Positions 17,385 to 25,816 of a stretch of DNA of 43,494 nt are shown here, piece after piece. The first letter of the stretch is position 1, and every line of letters begins with the position of its first letter. The DNA comes from Ignavibacteriales bacterium (GTDB lineage Bacteria > Bacteroidota > Ignavibacteria > Ignavibacteriales > Ignavibacteriaceae): assembly GCA_003538625.1 (NCBI GenBank), contig DPRR01000031.1, positions 1-43,494 on the forward strand, read 5' to 3'. The notes beneath the pieces were generated by a model. It had not been told where the DNA came from. It searched no databases and saw only the letters and a program-made list of their open reading frames with translations. Made by a program: the position numbers and the translations under genes.

Positions 17385-18899
17385 ATGAACTCACATAAAA
17401 CAATCGACCTGATTAAATCAAACGATTTATTTAAAAACCAGGATTTTGATTCGCTAAATATTCCGTTTGATGAAAATAACTTTTTGGAATTTAAGGAAGG
17501 CGATTTAATCTACTCTTCAGGTCAGCCGGCTGATTATGTTTATTTGTTAATTGATGGAGAAGTAAAAATAAAACTAAGTTCTATTAAGCGATTATTCTTT
17601 AAATCTCCAAGGGAATTTTTCGGAGAAGCAGAGGTTTTACAGAAAGAGCCTAGAAATTCATCTGCTCTGGCTAACAGCAACTGCACTGTTTATAAAATTG
17701 ATGAAACTCTCGTTAATAAATTGTTCAATGATTCATCTTCTATCACTGCAAACCTTAATCCGGATGGAAATGTTGAATCGACTGAAAACAATTATGATTC
17801 TAAAATAATTGAGCAAGAATCTCAGTTATCTAACACTACAGTTTATGATACTGAAAATGAACTTGAAAAATCAAATTTTGAATCGAGTAATTTTAAGGAT
17901 TACAATGATCTGCAGGAAACAACTTTAGCTGAAGATAATACTATATTGCCGGATTATTATCCAGAGTCAGAACCGGATTACTCTTCGGAAGAAAGATATT
18001 TTACCGCAAATAACAATTCAATTGATTTCCGGGAACAAAACGCTTCAGAAGAATTGCATAACTTGGTGCTAACGGACATAAGTCCGGATTCAATGCCAGC
18101 GGCTGAAACAGTATCTTTAAATGACTTTCAATTAAATACAAACGAAGTTGAATCTGGGAATGAGCCAATTGAAAAAAATGAAATAGAGAATTCAAATATC
18201 ATCGCTGAACCTTTAGTACAGCAAATTGAATCTTCGGAAACAAAAACAGAAGTGCTAACAAAGTTTGCAGAATTTATTATGCAAGATGTCAAATCTCCTT
18301 TGCTGACAATAAAACATTACTCCTCAATTTTATCCAGATTTGATTTATCTGATGAAGTCAAAAAAGTTATCTCACTAATTTCATCACAAACAGTTTCAGT
18401 TTTAGATCTTCTGCAAGCATCAATTGATTATTCAGAAAAAAACACAAAGACAAAACCGGAAGAAGTAAGCTTTAATGAAGTAATGAATAACCATTTAACC
18501 ATGCTTTCTGATTATGTTGAATCAAGAAATGTAAAGTTGTTTAAAAAACTTGGAGAAGATGTAAAAATTAAAATTGATACAAGAAAATTTTATGTGGCAT
18601 GCTATTACATTTCACGTTTTTCCTGTGATATGATGAAGCATGGTGGAAATCTTTACTTTAGTACTAAAATTGAAAATAATTTTGTTATACTGAATATTAA
18701 AGATGAAAATCTTATTGTAACTAAAGAAATGCTTGATAAAGTTTTTGATTTAACCTTTGTTACAGCGGATGAATCATATACGGGTTTAAGTTTAGCAGTT
18801 TCAAAATTTCTGCTTGAAGCCATGCAAATAGATTTCCAATTACAAACAGATGGTTCAGGAACCAACTATATTGTTTCTATTCCTGTTTCTCTGTTGTAA
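17385..18899 (+). CDS. cNMP-binding domain fused to a degenerate histidine kinase core
   Basis: 504 aa in three parts. Residues ~15-115 form a cyclic-nucleotide-binding-like beta roll (FKEGDLIYSSGQPADYVYLL, then FFGEAEVL, RNSSALA). Residues ~120-280 are an acidic Ser/Asn/Glu-rich linker. Residues ~282-504 align with HisKA plus HATPase: FIMQDVKSPLLTIKHYSS has the shape of the H-box (HDLKSPL), but the phospho-accepting His is replaced by Gln. In the HATPase part the N-box Asn is missing (CDMMKHGG) and the G1 DxGxG is replaced by KDENLI, leaving only a G2-like TGLSLAVSKFLLEAM. It is therefore probably a pseudokinase scaffold or sensor, not an active kinase. No receiver or DNA-binding domain is present. 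The next gene, miaA, starts 8 bp later. Confidence 0.7.
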   Translation: MNSHKTIDLIKSNDLFKNQDFDSLNIPFDENNFLEFKEGDLIYSSGQPADYVYLLIDGEVKIKLSSIKRLFFKSPREFFGEAEVLQKEPRNSSALANSNCTVYKIDETLVNKLFNDSSSITANLNPDGNVESTENNYDSKIIEQESQLSNTTVYDTENELEKSNFESSNFKDYNDLQETTLAEDNTILPDYYPESEPDYSSEERYFTANNNSIDFREQNASEELHNLVLTDISPDSMPAAETVSLNDFQLNTNEVESGNEPIEKNEIENSNIIAEPLVQQIESSETKTEVLTKFAEFIMQDVKSPLLTIKHYSSILSRFDLSDEVKKVISLISSQTVSVLDLLQASIDYSEKNTKTKPEEVSFNEVMNNHLTMLSDYVESRNVKLFKKLGEDVKIKIDTRKFYVACYYISRFSCDMMKHGGNLYFSTKIENNFVILNIKDENLIVTKEMLDKVFDLTFVTADESYTGLSLAVSKFLLEAMQIDFQLQTDGSGTNYIVSIPVSLL

Positions 18900-18907
18900 T
18901 TTTAGAT

Positions 18908-19879
18908 ATGCAATATGATTTAATTACTATTTTAGGCTGCACCGCAACAGGAAAAACAAAACTTGCAATACAACTTGCTGATTATTTTAACGGAGAAATA
19001 ATTTCAGCAGATTCCCGTCAGGTTTATCGCGGGATGAATATCGGAACCGGAAAAGATTTATCCGAATATTGGATTCAAGGAAAACAAATCCCTTTTCATC
19101 TTATCGATATAATCGATCCAACCGAAGAATTTAATTTATTTTCATTCCAGCAGTTGTTTTATAAATCTTTTGATGAAATAAAAAACAGTAACAAACTTCC
19201 CTTTCTTGTTGGCGGAACGGGGATGTATTTAAGTTCCATTCTGCAAAATTATAATCTCAGCAAAGCTGATTTTGAATCTTACAAACAAAACTTATCATCA
19301 TTATCTGATGATAAACTTAGAGAAATGTTAAAAGAATTCAATCCAGCACTTCACAATACAACTGATTTGAAAGATAGAGAAAGAATAATAAAAGCAATTG
19401 CAGTTGCAAAAGTGAATGGTCATTTCGAACCCGAATCATCGGGTGAGAAATCTGTGACCAAAAATGATAGAGATTTCTCAGTCGTTTCACTCCTTCGAAA
19501 TGACAAAAATAATAAATGCAGCTCTCTAACTATTGGCATTAATCTTTCCCGGGATGAAATAAAAAAACGGATTACTGTAAGATTAAAGAAAAGACTTGAT
19601 GATGAAGGAATGATTGAGGAAGTTAAATCTTTAATGGATTCCGGAATTAGTTATAATAAAATGATTTTCTTTGGATTGGAATACAAATTCATCGCACAAT
19701 ATCTTAAAGGCGAATTAAATAAAAACGATATGTTTCAAAAACTAAATTCTGCAATTCATTCTTTTGCAAAACGACAGATGACATGGTTTAGAAAAATGGA
19801 ACGCGAAGGTGTTGTTATCAATTGGATTGATGGACCTGATTTTAACAAAGCTAAAGATTTAATAGAAAATTATTTTTAA
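18908..19879 (+). CDS. miaA: tRNA dimethylallyltransferase (MiaA)
   Basis: 323 aa. The P-loop GCTATGKT (10-17), ISADSRQVYRGMNIGTGKD and VGGTGMYL are diagnostic of the enzyme that adds a dimethylallyl group to N6 of A37 in tRNAs reading UNN codons. The region between IIKAIAVAKVNG and LTIGINLSRDEI is unusual. Residues ~171-199 are encoded by an 86-bp palindromic repeat (listed separately) and give a hydrophilic insert absent from ordinary MiaA. Downstream motifs (MIEEVKSLMD, FAKRQMTWFRK) are intact, so the enzyme probably still works. The gene lies in a plus-strand run after the pseudokinase gene. Confidence 0.94.
   Translation: MQYDLITILGCTATGKTKLAIQLADYFNGEIISADSRQVYRGMNIGTGKDLSEYWIQGKQIPFHLIDIIDPTEEFNLFSFQQLFYKSFDEIKNSNKLPFLVGGTGMYLSSILQNYNLSKADFESYKQNLSSLSDDKLREMLKEFNPALHNTTDLKDRERIIKAIAVAKVNGHFEPESSGEKSVTKNDRDFSVVSLLRNDKNNKCSSLTIGINLSRDEIKKRITVRLKKRLDDEGMIEEVKSLMDSGISYNKMIFFGLEYKFIAQYLKGELNKNDMFQKLNSAIHSFAKRQMTWFRKMEREGVVINWIDGPDFNKAKDLIENYF
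19419..19504. repeat. Nested palindromic element inserted in frame in miaA
   Basis: The outer arms GTCATTTCGAA (19419-19429) and TTCGAAATGAC (19494-19504) are exact inverse copies. The inner arms GAGAAATCT (19445-19453) and AGATTTCTC (19471-19479) form a second perfect stem. The whole element is open in the miaA frame and adds about 29 residues at a surface loop before the LTIGINL strand. It resembles intergenic GTCATT...AATGAC palindromes elsewhere in the window. Confidence 0.8.
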
Positions 19880-19900
19880 TGTTTTTGCGTCCTTTAGGGC

Positions 19901-19964
19901 TTTAGTGATTTAGTGGCTTTGTTTTTTTTGCCACAAAAACACAAAGCCACTAAATAGCACTAAA
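19901..19964. repeat. Long hairpin between miaA and the glycosyltransferase
   Basis: ATTTAGTGGCTTTGT (19908-19922) pairs perfectly with ACAAAGCCACTAAAT (19941-19955). Beyond a 2-base bulge TTTAGTG pairs again with CACTAAA. The T-run lies in the loop, not after the stem, so this is more likely a dispersed palindrome or processing site than a terminator. Confidence 0.65.
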
Positions 19965-19975
19965 TAAAAATTACA

Positions 19976-21364
19976 ATGATAATACCCGATAAAATTTCCG
20001 CATACTTAAATAAACGATCATCAGACATTTGGCAAATTGAGAATGACCATCCAAAATATTTTCAAAAAATTATTATTGTCCCATCAATTGCCGAATCAAA
20101 TAATCTTCCCGAACTAATTAAATCTTTAGAACTGAATGATGAACTTGAATTACTAAACACACTTCTATTAATTGTTATAAATAACAGTATTTCCTCATCC
20201 GACGAAGTAAAAAATGATAATCAAAAAACATTAGTTTATTTGAGAGAAATAAAATCCAAAGTAAATATTTCATTTATCGATGCTTGCAGCTCAGGAAAAG
20301 AACTTGATGATAAAAACGGCGGTGTTGGTTTAGCACGTAAAATTGGAATGGATTTGGCTCTTTCTAAATTTGATTATCTCTCAATAAATAAAAATATTAT
20401 TCTCTGTACAGATGCTGATTGCATTGTTGATTCAGATTACCTTTCAGAAATTTCACAAGAGTTTAATAGAAATAATTTGGAAGCAGCGGTTGCAAATTTT
20501 GCACACGATATTTCCAGCGATGATGAAGAAACCAAAGCAATAATCTGTTACGAAATATTTTTGAGATATTATGTTTTAGGTTTAAGTTTTGCAAAATCCG
20601 ATTATGCTTTTCACACAATTGGTTCTACAATGCTTTGCACTCCCGATGCATATGTTAAAGTTGAAGGGATGAATAAACGAAAAGCCGCAGAAGATTTTTA
20701 TTTCCTTGAAAAGCTTGCAAAGATTTTTCCAATTGGGAAAATCAATTCAACCTCAATTCATCCATCAAAAAGAGGTTCCTGGAGAGTGCCATTTGGAACC
20801 GGCAAAAGTGTTGATAGATATTTATCCAACACTCGTGATGAATATTTGCTTTATAATCCTAAAAGTTTTGTAATTCTAAAAACCTGGTTAGAAGTTTTCT
20901 ATGACCAGTCTTCAAGTCAACCTGAACCTGCCCGTCCGGCAGGCGGGCTTGTTTCAGGTTCTTCAACATCTATCAATACGAGGGAGGAGATTCCGAAACA
21001 AGTTCGGAATGACAGAATAATAAGCCAAAGTTCATTGTTAAAGATTTCCAAAAATATTCATCCTGCAATATCAGATTTTCTTACTCAACAGGATTTTGAA
21101 AATTTTATCAATAAAGTACTATTAAAAAACAATAATCCGACCGAAATTGAAAAACAAAAGCATTTTTGGTTTGATGCTTTCAGAACATTAAAACTAATTC
21201 ATTATCTTCGTGATGAAACTTATCCGAATATTAATATGTTTGATGCTATTGATGAGCTGTTGAAAATGATGAGCATTGAAAATATGATTAAAAGAAATTC
21301 AGCAATACCGGAGCTTGAAATACAAAAAGAATATTTATTACTGCTAAGAAAGATTCAGAGTTAA
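19976..21364 (+). CDS. Family 2-like glycosyltransferase
   Basis: 462 aa. The pattern suits a GT-A fold: an N-terminal strand KIIIVPSIAESNNLPELIKS, GGVGLARKIGMDLAL (115-129), and the metal-binding DxD motif at TDADCIVD (Asp146/Asp148). The acceptor segment is RKAAEDFYFLEKLAKI. There is no membrane helix, so it acts in the cytosol. The sugar and acceptor are unknown. Residues ~312-347 are an insertion encoded by palindromic repeat DNA (QPEPARPAGGL and EEIPKQVRND) lying between two helical segments. The stop codon is followed at once by the ATG of the flavin dehydrogenase gene, so the two are probably co-transcribed. Confidence 0.75.
   Translation: MIIPDKISAYLNKRSSDIWQIENDHPKYFQKIIIVPSIAESNNLPELIKSLELNDELELLNTLLLIVINNSISSSDEVKNDNQKTLVYLREIKSKVNISFIDACSSGKELDDKNGGVGLARKIGMDLALSKFDYLSINKNIILCTDADCIVDSDYLSEISQEFNRNNLEAAVANFAHDISSDDEETKAIICYEIFLRYYVLGLSFAKSDYAFHTIGSTMLCTPDAYVKVEGMNKRKAAEDFYFLEKLAKIFPIGKINSTSIHPSKRGSWRVPFGTGKSVDRYLSNTRDEYLLYNPKSFVILKTWLEVFYDQSSSQPEPARPAGGLVSGSSTSINTREEIPKQVRNDRIISQSSLLKISKNIHPAISDFLTQQDFENFINKVLLKNNNPTEIEKQKHFWFDAFRTLKLIHYLRDETYPNINMFDAIDELLKMMSIENMIKRNSAIPELEIQKEYLLLLRKIQS
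20919..21010. repeat. Composite palindromic element inserted in frame in the glycosyltransferase gene
   Basis: AACCTGAA (20919-20926) pairs with TTCAGGTT (20953-20960), enclosing CCTGCC/GGCAGG and GCCCG/CGGGC. A second stem, ATTCCGAA (20990-20997) with TTCGGAAT (21003-21010), follows. The whole tract stays open in the coding frame. The GC-rich core resembles the GCCTGCCTTCCGGCAGGC palindrome at 41977-41994. Confidence 0.75.
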
Positions 21365-22849
21365 ATGATAATTAAAACTAACCCCGATGAATTTGAAAAC
21401 TTTGTAATCGATGCTTCCAATTTTAAAGGAAATTGTGAGGCTGTTTATTTTCCCGAAAGTGTTGAAGAGATTGTTTCAGTTGTTAAAGAAGCAAATACAA
21501 AGAAAACTAAAGTTACAATTGCAGGAAACGGTACTGGACTTACTGGTGCGCGTGTTCCGCAAAACGGAATTGTTATTGCAACTGATAAACTCAACAAAAT
21601 TCTTGAGATCAACGCAAAAGAATTTTATGCTTTAATTGAGCCAGCAGTTCTACTTTCAGATTTTCAAAAAGAACTTAAGCAGCAAAATCTTTTTTACCCT
21701 CCCGACCCAACTGAAACTAATTGCTACATTGGCGGAACAGTTGCCACAAATGCTTCTGGTGCAAAAACATTTAAGTATGGCCCAACTCGTGATTATGTTA
21801 TTGGTTTGCAGGTCATTCTTCCGGATGGTGAAGTGCTTGATCTTGAACGAGGAAAACAGAGAGCAATTGGGGATGATCTATCGTTAACAACTCAATCAGG
21901 TAAGAACATTTCGTTAAAAATTCCTGATTACACTTTTCCTGCTGTTAAAAATGCTTCAGGTTATTTTGTAAAAAAAGATATGGATGCAATTGATTTGTTC
22001 ATAGGGTCTGAAGGAACTCTTGGAATAATTACAAAAGTTAAACTTAGACTTCTTCCCCAACTCGAAGACACAATTTCCTGCGTTCTGTTTTTTGAAGATG
22101 AAACCACCTCTCTAAATTTCCTTGAAGAAGCCAGAGATATTTCTTATCAAAACAAAAAGAATAATGTAAATGATAACGTCAACGCACTTGCACTCGAGTT
22201 TTTTGATGAACATGCATTAAAGTTTTTAACAAAAGATTTTTCTGCGATTCCAGAAAATGCGCAAGCCGCAATCTGGTTTGAACAGGAATCAACTGCCGAT
22301 ACTTTCGATACTATTCTTGAAGCGTGGAATAGCTTGATGCAGACTCATAATGTAAACGAAGAAACTGCCTGGTTTGCTTTTAGTGATGCAGATAAAGAGA
22401 AGATAAAAGATTTTCGTCACGCAATTTCCTGGAAGGTTAACGAGTACGTCGCAAGAAATAATTTCAGAAAGCTCGGGACTGATGTAGCTGTTCCTGATAA
22501 AGTTTTCCGTGAGTTTTATTTTACTTTGCAGAATTGGGCAAAGCAAAGCAATATTGATTTTGTGGCTTATGGACATTTCGGAAATTCACACATTCACTTA
22601 AACTTTTTACCAAAGAATGATGTTGAGTTTAACGAAGGTAAAAAGCTTTACAAGCAAATTTGTGAAGAAGCAGTAAGGCTTGGAGGAACAATTTCAGCAG
22701 AACATGGAATTGGAAAAGCCAAACGCGATTATCTTTTAATGATGTATGGTGAAGCTAATATCCGCAAAATGGCTGCATTAAAAAAATCTTTAGATCCAAA
22801 TCTTGTACTTGGTATTGGAAATATTTTTTCAGAGGAGTTTCTATTCTAG
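21365..22849 (+). CDS. GlcD-type FAD-linked oxidase (glycolate/D-lactate dehydrogenase family)
   Basis: 494 aa. The N-terminal PCMH FAD-binding domain includes PESVEEIVSVVKEANTKK, the pyrophosphate loop AGNGTGLTGARVP and GGTVATNASGAKTFKYGPTR. The C-terminal FAD-oxidase domain ends with AYGHFGNSHIHLNF and GGTISAEHGIGKAKRDYL, the conserved catalytic His/Glu-His region. It should oxidise an alpha-hydroxy acid and pass electrons to a carrier. Its length equals typical GlcD. The exact substrate, whether D-lactate, glycolate or D-2-hydroxyglutarate, cannot be decided. It is coupled to the glycosyltransferase gene (TAAATG junction). Confidence 0.88.
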   Translation: MIIKTNPDEFENFVIDASNFKGNCEAVYFPESVEEIVSVVKEANTKKTKVTIAGNGTGLTGARVPQNGIVIATDKLNKILEINAKEFYALIEPAVLLSDFQKELKQQNLFYPPDPTETNCYIGGTVATNASGAKTFKYGPTRDYVIGLQVILPDGEVLDLERGKQRAIGDDLSLTTQSGKNISLKIPDYTFPAVKNASGYFVKKDMDAIDLFIGSEGTLGIITKVKLRLLPQLEDTISCVLFFEDETTSLNFLEEARDISYQNKKNNVNDNVNALALEFFDEHALKFLTKDFSAIPENAQAAIWFEQESTADTFDTILEAWNSLMQTHNVNEETAWFAFSDADKEKIKDFRHAISWKVNEYVARNNFRKLGTDVAVPDKVFREFYFTLQNWAKQSNIDFVAYGHFGNSHIHLNFLPKNDVEFNEGKKLYKQICEEAVRLGGTISAEHGIGKAKRDYLLMMYGEANIRKMAALKKSLDPNLVLGIGNIFSEEFLF

Positions 22850-22968
22850 AACTATTCACCTCAGCGAATCTTTACCAGAGATGGATTTATTTACATTTAC
22901 AAAAAGTTATATATCATATAAATTTCAAATAAATGCCTTTTTGTGACCTTAACAGATATAATATTAAA

Positions 22969-23139
22969 CTACCAACCAGCAAAAAAGATATCAAATGCTT
23001 TTTTTATCCAAGAGATAAATCCATCCTTTAAACTAATTTTCTTTTTTGAAATTAGATAAATGTAATATATTCCAACAGAAAGAATTAGGAAGAATATACA
23101 TATTAGCAGATAAACGAAATAATTGTTATTATCTTTCAT
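22969..23139 (-). CDS. Small single-span membrane protein
   Basis: 56 aa from the ATG at 23139, which has GGAG nine bases upstream; an in-frame TTG at 23154 is less likely because it precedes that site. One transmembrane helix (about residues 8-30) is followed by a lysine-rich loop and an amphipathic aromatic C-terminus (FISWIKKAFDIFFAGW). It lies 62 bp after cysS on the same strand. No family was recognised and function is unknown. Confidence 0.45.
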   Translation of the reverse strand: MKDNNNYFVYLLICIFFLILSVGIYYIYLISKKKISLKDGFISWIKKAFDIFFAGW

Positions 23140-23201
23140 AAAAATATTCTCCAATCGAAATTTAATTTTGTTGTCAGAATTGAACTACCAAATCTTTAGC
23201 A

Positions 23202-24611
23202 TCACCTACCAATCTTATAACTAGTACCTTCTTTGCTATCCTGCAAAACAACACCAAGCTCTTTTAGTCTATCACGAATTGTATCTGAAAGCTGGTAGTT
23301 TTTATTTTGTTTTGCTTCTGTTCTAAGCGCGATAAGTAATTCTATCAAATCATTTACAAGTTTATCATCACCAGCAGTTGTTTTGTTAAAATCAACAATG
23401 CCAAGAACATTTTCTGCAGTTTTTGTTAAAAATGTCTTTACATCATTATAAAAACTTACATCAACATTTTCTGATGAAGCAATTATCCGGTTTACTTCTT
23501 TTACAAAATCAAAAATAACCGCAACAGCTTGCGATGTGTTAAAATCTTCATCCATCGCTTCTTCAAATCGCTGGTAATAAGATTTGAAATCAAACTCAGG
23601 TTTGGTCCCGGAATTATTCTTCTTTAATTCATCATTCACTTTATCAACAAGATTTGTAATCTTCTCCAGACCTTTTTCAGCTCCGGTCAAAAGATCATCT
23701 GTAAAGTTCAATGGTCCGCGGTAATAAGCTTGCGCAAAAAACATTCTTATTGCTTCAGCAGAATATCTTTTTAACACATCTCTGGCTGTAAAAAAGTTAC
23801 CCAGCGACTTAGACATTTTTTCTTCATTGATATTAAGAAAACCGAAATGAAGCCAGTACTTTACAAAAGGTTTTCCTGTTGCGGCTTCACTCTGCGCAAT
23901 TTCGTTCTCGTGATGCGGAAAAATTAAATCATTTCCACCAGCGTGAATATCAAATGTTTCACCCAGATGTTTGCAGCTCATTGCAGAGCACTCAATGTGC
24001 CATCCCGGACGGCCATTGCCCCACGGACTTTCCCAGTAAGGCTCTCCTTCTTTGGCTTTTTTCCATAAAGCAAAATCTAATGGATCTTTCTTCTCTTCAT
24101 TAACATCAATTCGTGCACCAGATTCAAGATCTTCAATATTTTTACCGCTTAACTTTCCATATCCGGCAAAATGTTTAACATCATAAAAAACATTTCCATC
24201 AATGTTGTAAGCAAATTTTTTATCCTCAAGCTTTTTTATCATTCCGATTATATCATTCATATGCTCGGTTGCTTTTGGATAAACATTTGCTTTTTTGATT
24301 TTAAGTTTGGATAGATCATCAAAAAAAGCATTGATGTAATCATTTGTAACTTCATTCGGTTTACGCTTTTCTTCATTAGCTTTTTTAATAATCTTATCAT
24401 CAACATCAGTAAGATTCATAACAAACTTTACTTTATAACCTTTGTACTCAAGATACTTTCGCACAATATCCGCCATAACAAATGAGCGAGCATTTCCGAT
24501 ATGAAAGTAATCATAAACCGTTGGTCCGCATACGTAAAATTTCACTTCATTCGGATCAATTGGAATAAATTCTTCTATCTTTTTTGTAAGTGTGTTGTAA
24601 AGTTTAAGCAT
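23202..24611 (-). CDS. cysS: Cysteinyl-tRNA synthetase
   Basis: 469 aa from the ATG at 24611, which places MLKLYNTLTKK at the N-terminus as in other CysRS; a longer open frame to 24668 runs into repeat DNA and lacks homology. The zinc/cysteine site starts with Cys28 (FYVCGPTVYD), followed by the HIGH-type motif FHIGNAR, then the ECSAMSCKHLG and GGNDLIFPHHENE zinc ligands and the EEKMSKSLGN loop. The DALR-type helical domain forms the C-terminus. It charges tRNA-Cys. It ends the housekeeping cluster, with a TATATTTG promoter-like octamer 32 bp upstream. Confidence 0.96.
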   Translation of the reverse strand: MLKLYNTLTKKIEEFIPIDPNEVKFYVCGPTVYDYFHIGNARSFVMADIVRKYLEYKGYKVKFVMNLTDVDDKIIKKANEEKRKPNEVTNDYINAFFDDLSKLKIKKANVYPKATEHMNDIIGMIKKLEDKKFAYNIDGNVFYDVKHFAGYGKLSGKNIEDLESGARIDVNEEKKDPLDFALWKKAKEGEPYWESPWGNGRPGWHIECSAMSCKHLGETFDIHAGGNDLIFPHHENEIAQSEAATGKPFVKYWLHFGFLNINEEKMSKSLGNFFTARDVLKRYSAEAIRMFFAQAYYRGPLNFTDDLLTGAEKGLEKITNLVDKVNDELKKNNSGTKPEFDFKSYYQRFEEAMDEDFNTSQAVAVIFDFVKEVNRIIASSENVDVSFYNDVKTFLTKTAENVLGIVDFNKTTAGDDKLVNDLIELLIALRTEAKQNKNYQLSDTIRDRLKELGVVLQDSKEGTSYKIGR

Positions 24612-24642
24612 AGTTATTATTAATTGTTTGAGATTGTTGTTG

Positions 24643-24650
24643 CAAATATA
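24643..24650 (-). promoter_or_regulatory. Possible -7 element of cysS
   Basis: TATATTTG on the minus strand fits TAnnTTTG about 32 bp before the cysS ATG. A -33 TTTG at the right spacing is absent. The nested repeat begins only 14 bp upstream and may have replaced the original -33 region. Confidence 0.35.
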
Positions 24651-24663
24651 ATGAAGAATAAAG

Positions 24664-24832
24664 GTCATTGCGAGAGTTAATTACTGGCAATATAATTGTC
24701 ACACTGAGCCTGTCGAAGTGTGACACAACCTTTAAATATCAGTCTTCGACAGGCTCAGACTGACATAATATCTCTTAAGTAATTTGTAGATTGTTTCGCT
24801 CTCCCGACAAGTCTGGATCGCTCACAATGACG
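24664..24832. repeat. Palindromic element nested inside another palindromic element
   Basis: The outer arms are GTCATTGCGAGAG (from 24664) and CGCTCACAATGAC (to 24832), an imperfect inverse pair. Inside lie TGTCACAC/GTGTGACA (24697-24725) and GAGCCTGTCGAAG (24706-24718) with its exact inverse CTTCGACAGGCTC (24744-24756). This is best read as a TGTCACACTGAGC-family repeat inserted within a GTCATTGCGAG-family repeat, between rluD and cysS. Confidence 0.75.
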
Positions 24833-24835
24833 ATT

Positions 24836-25816
24836 TTATGTGCGTAATTTTTCTAAAAGCAACTTAAAATCTTCCGGCAAATCAGAATCAAATCGTACAA
24901 GCTTATTTGTATGCGGATGAATGAAGCCCAGGGTTTTTGCGTGTAGTGCCTGGCGCGGCATAATTTCTAAAAGATTCTGAACTCTGTTTTTTAATTTCTG
25001 GGATTCAATACCTGCATGAATTTTATCACCGCCGTAAGTCCTGTCGCCAAAGATTGGTTTGTTTAAACCGGAAAGATGAACTCTTATCTGATGTGTTCTA
25101 CCGGTTTTTAAATTAAGTTTTATATAAGAAGTAAAATCATACTGCTCGATAACTTTATAAAAAGTGGTTGCGTCTTTTCCTTCATTTTCACTGATTGTGA
25201 ATTTTTTTCTATCGCTTTTACTTCGGGCAATCTTTGTACTAATCTCTCCTTCTTTTTCTTTAAACTTTCCCCAGCAGATAGCGTGATATTCTCTTTCAAT
25301 AGAATGCTTAGAAAATTGTGCTGCGAGTTTTGCATGAGTGTAATCGTCTTTAGCAACAACAAGCAATCCGCTTGTATCTTTATCAATGCGATGAACAATT
25401 CCAGGTCTTCCAGCTTCGTTAACAGAACTTAAAGATTTTGTATGATGCAGAAGTGCATTAACAAGGGTTCCGGTATAATTTGCGTAAGCAGGATGAGCAA
25501 CCATACCTGCCGCTTTATTTACGATTATGAAATAATCATCTTCAAAAACAATATCCAGAGGAATTTCCTCAGCTTCCACATCTTCAGGTCTTGGTGAAAT
25601 AATTTGTACTGCTTCTATTTTATCAAAGGGTTTTACATTGTAATTCGATTTAACGACAATGCCGTTTACTTTTACAAGTCCGGTTTCAATTGCTTTCTGT
25701 ATTTTGGAACGGGTTGAATTTTCGATGTGATGAGTAAGAAATGTGTCTATTCGTTCTTTTCTTTTTCCCTCCGGAACATCAATCAGAAATCTCTTTTCGG
25801 TTATTAGTCTGCTCAT
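24836..25816 (-). CDS. rluD: RluD-family 23S rRNA pseudouridine synthase
   Basis: About 326 aa. An S4 RNA-binding domain (ERIDTFLTHHIENSTRSKIQ, near 25-75) precedes the catalytic domain with HRIDKDTSGLLVVAK, whose first Asp is the catalytic residue, and FEDDYFIIVNKAAGMVAHPA. RTHQIRVHL is the third conserved block. The family makes pseudouridines in helix 69 of 23S rRNA; RluD is the most likely member given the S4 domain and its place after lspA. I use the ATG at 25816, which has a weak AAGAAG site; an ATG at 25825 is possible. Either way it overlaps the 3' end of lspA, as is common for this pair. Confidence 0.9.
   Translation of the reverse strand: MSRLITEKRFLIDVPEGKRKERIDTFLTHHIENSTRSKIQKAIETGLVKVNGIVVKSNYNVKPFDKIEAVQIISPRPEDVEAEEIPLDIVFEDDYFIIVNKAAGMVAHPAYANYTGTLVNALLHHTKSLSSVNEAGRPGIVHRIDKDTSGLLVVAKDDYTHAKLAAQFSKHSIEREYHAICWGKFKEKEGEISTKIARSKSDRKKFTISENEGKDATTFYKVIEQYDFTSYIKLNLKTGRTHQIRVHLSGLNKPIFGDRTYGGDKIHAGIESQKLKNRVQNLLEIMPRQALHAKTLGFIHPHTNKLVRFDSDLPEDFKLLLEKLRT

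Noticed and set aside
24612..24668. Upstream 19-codon extension of cysS
   Set aside because: It reads through the promoter-like box into repeat DNA and lacks similarity to the CysRS N-terminus.
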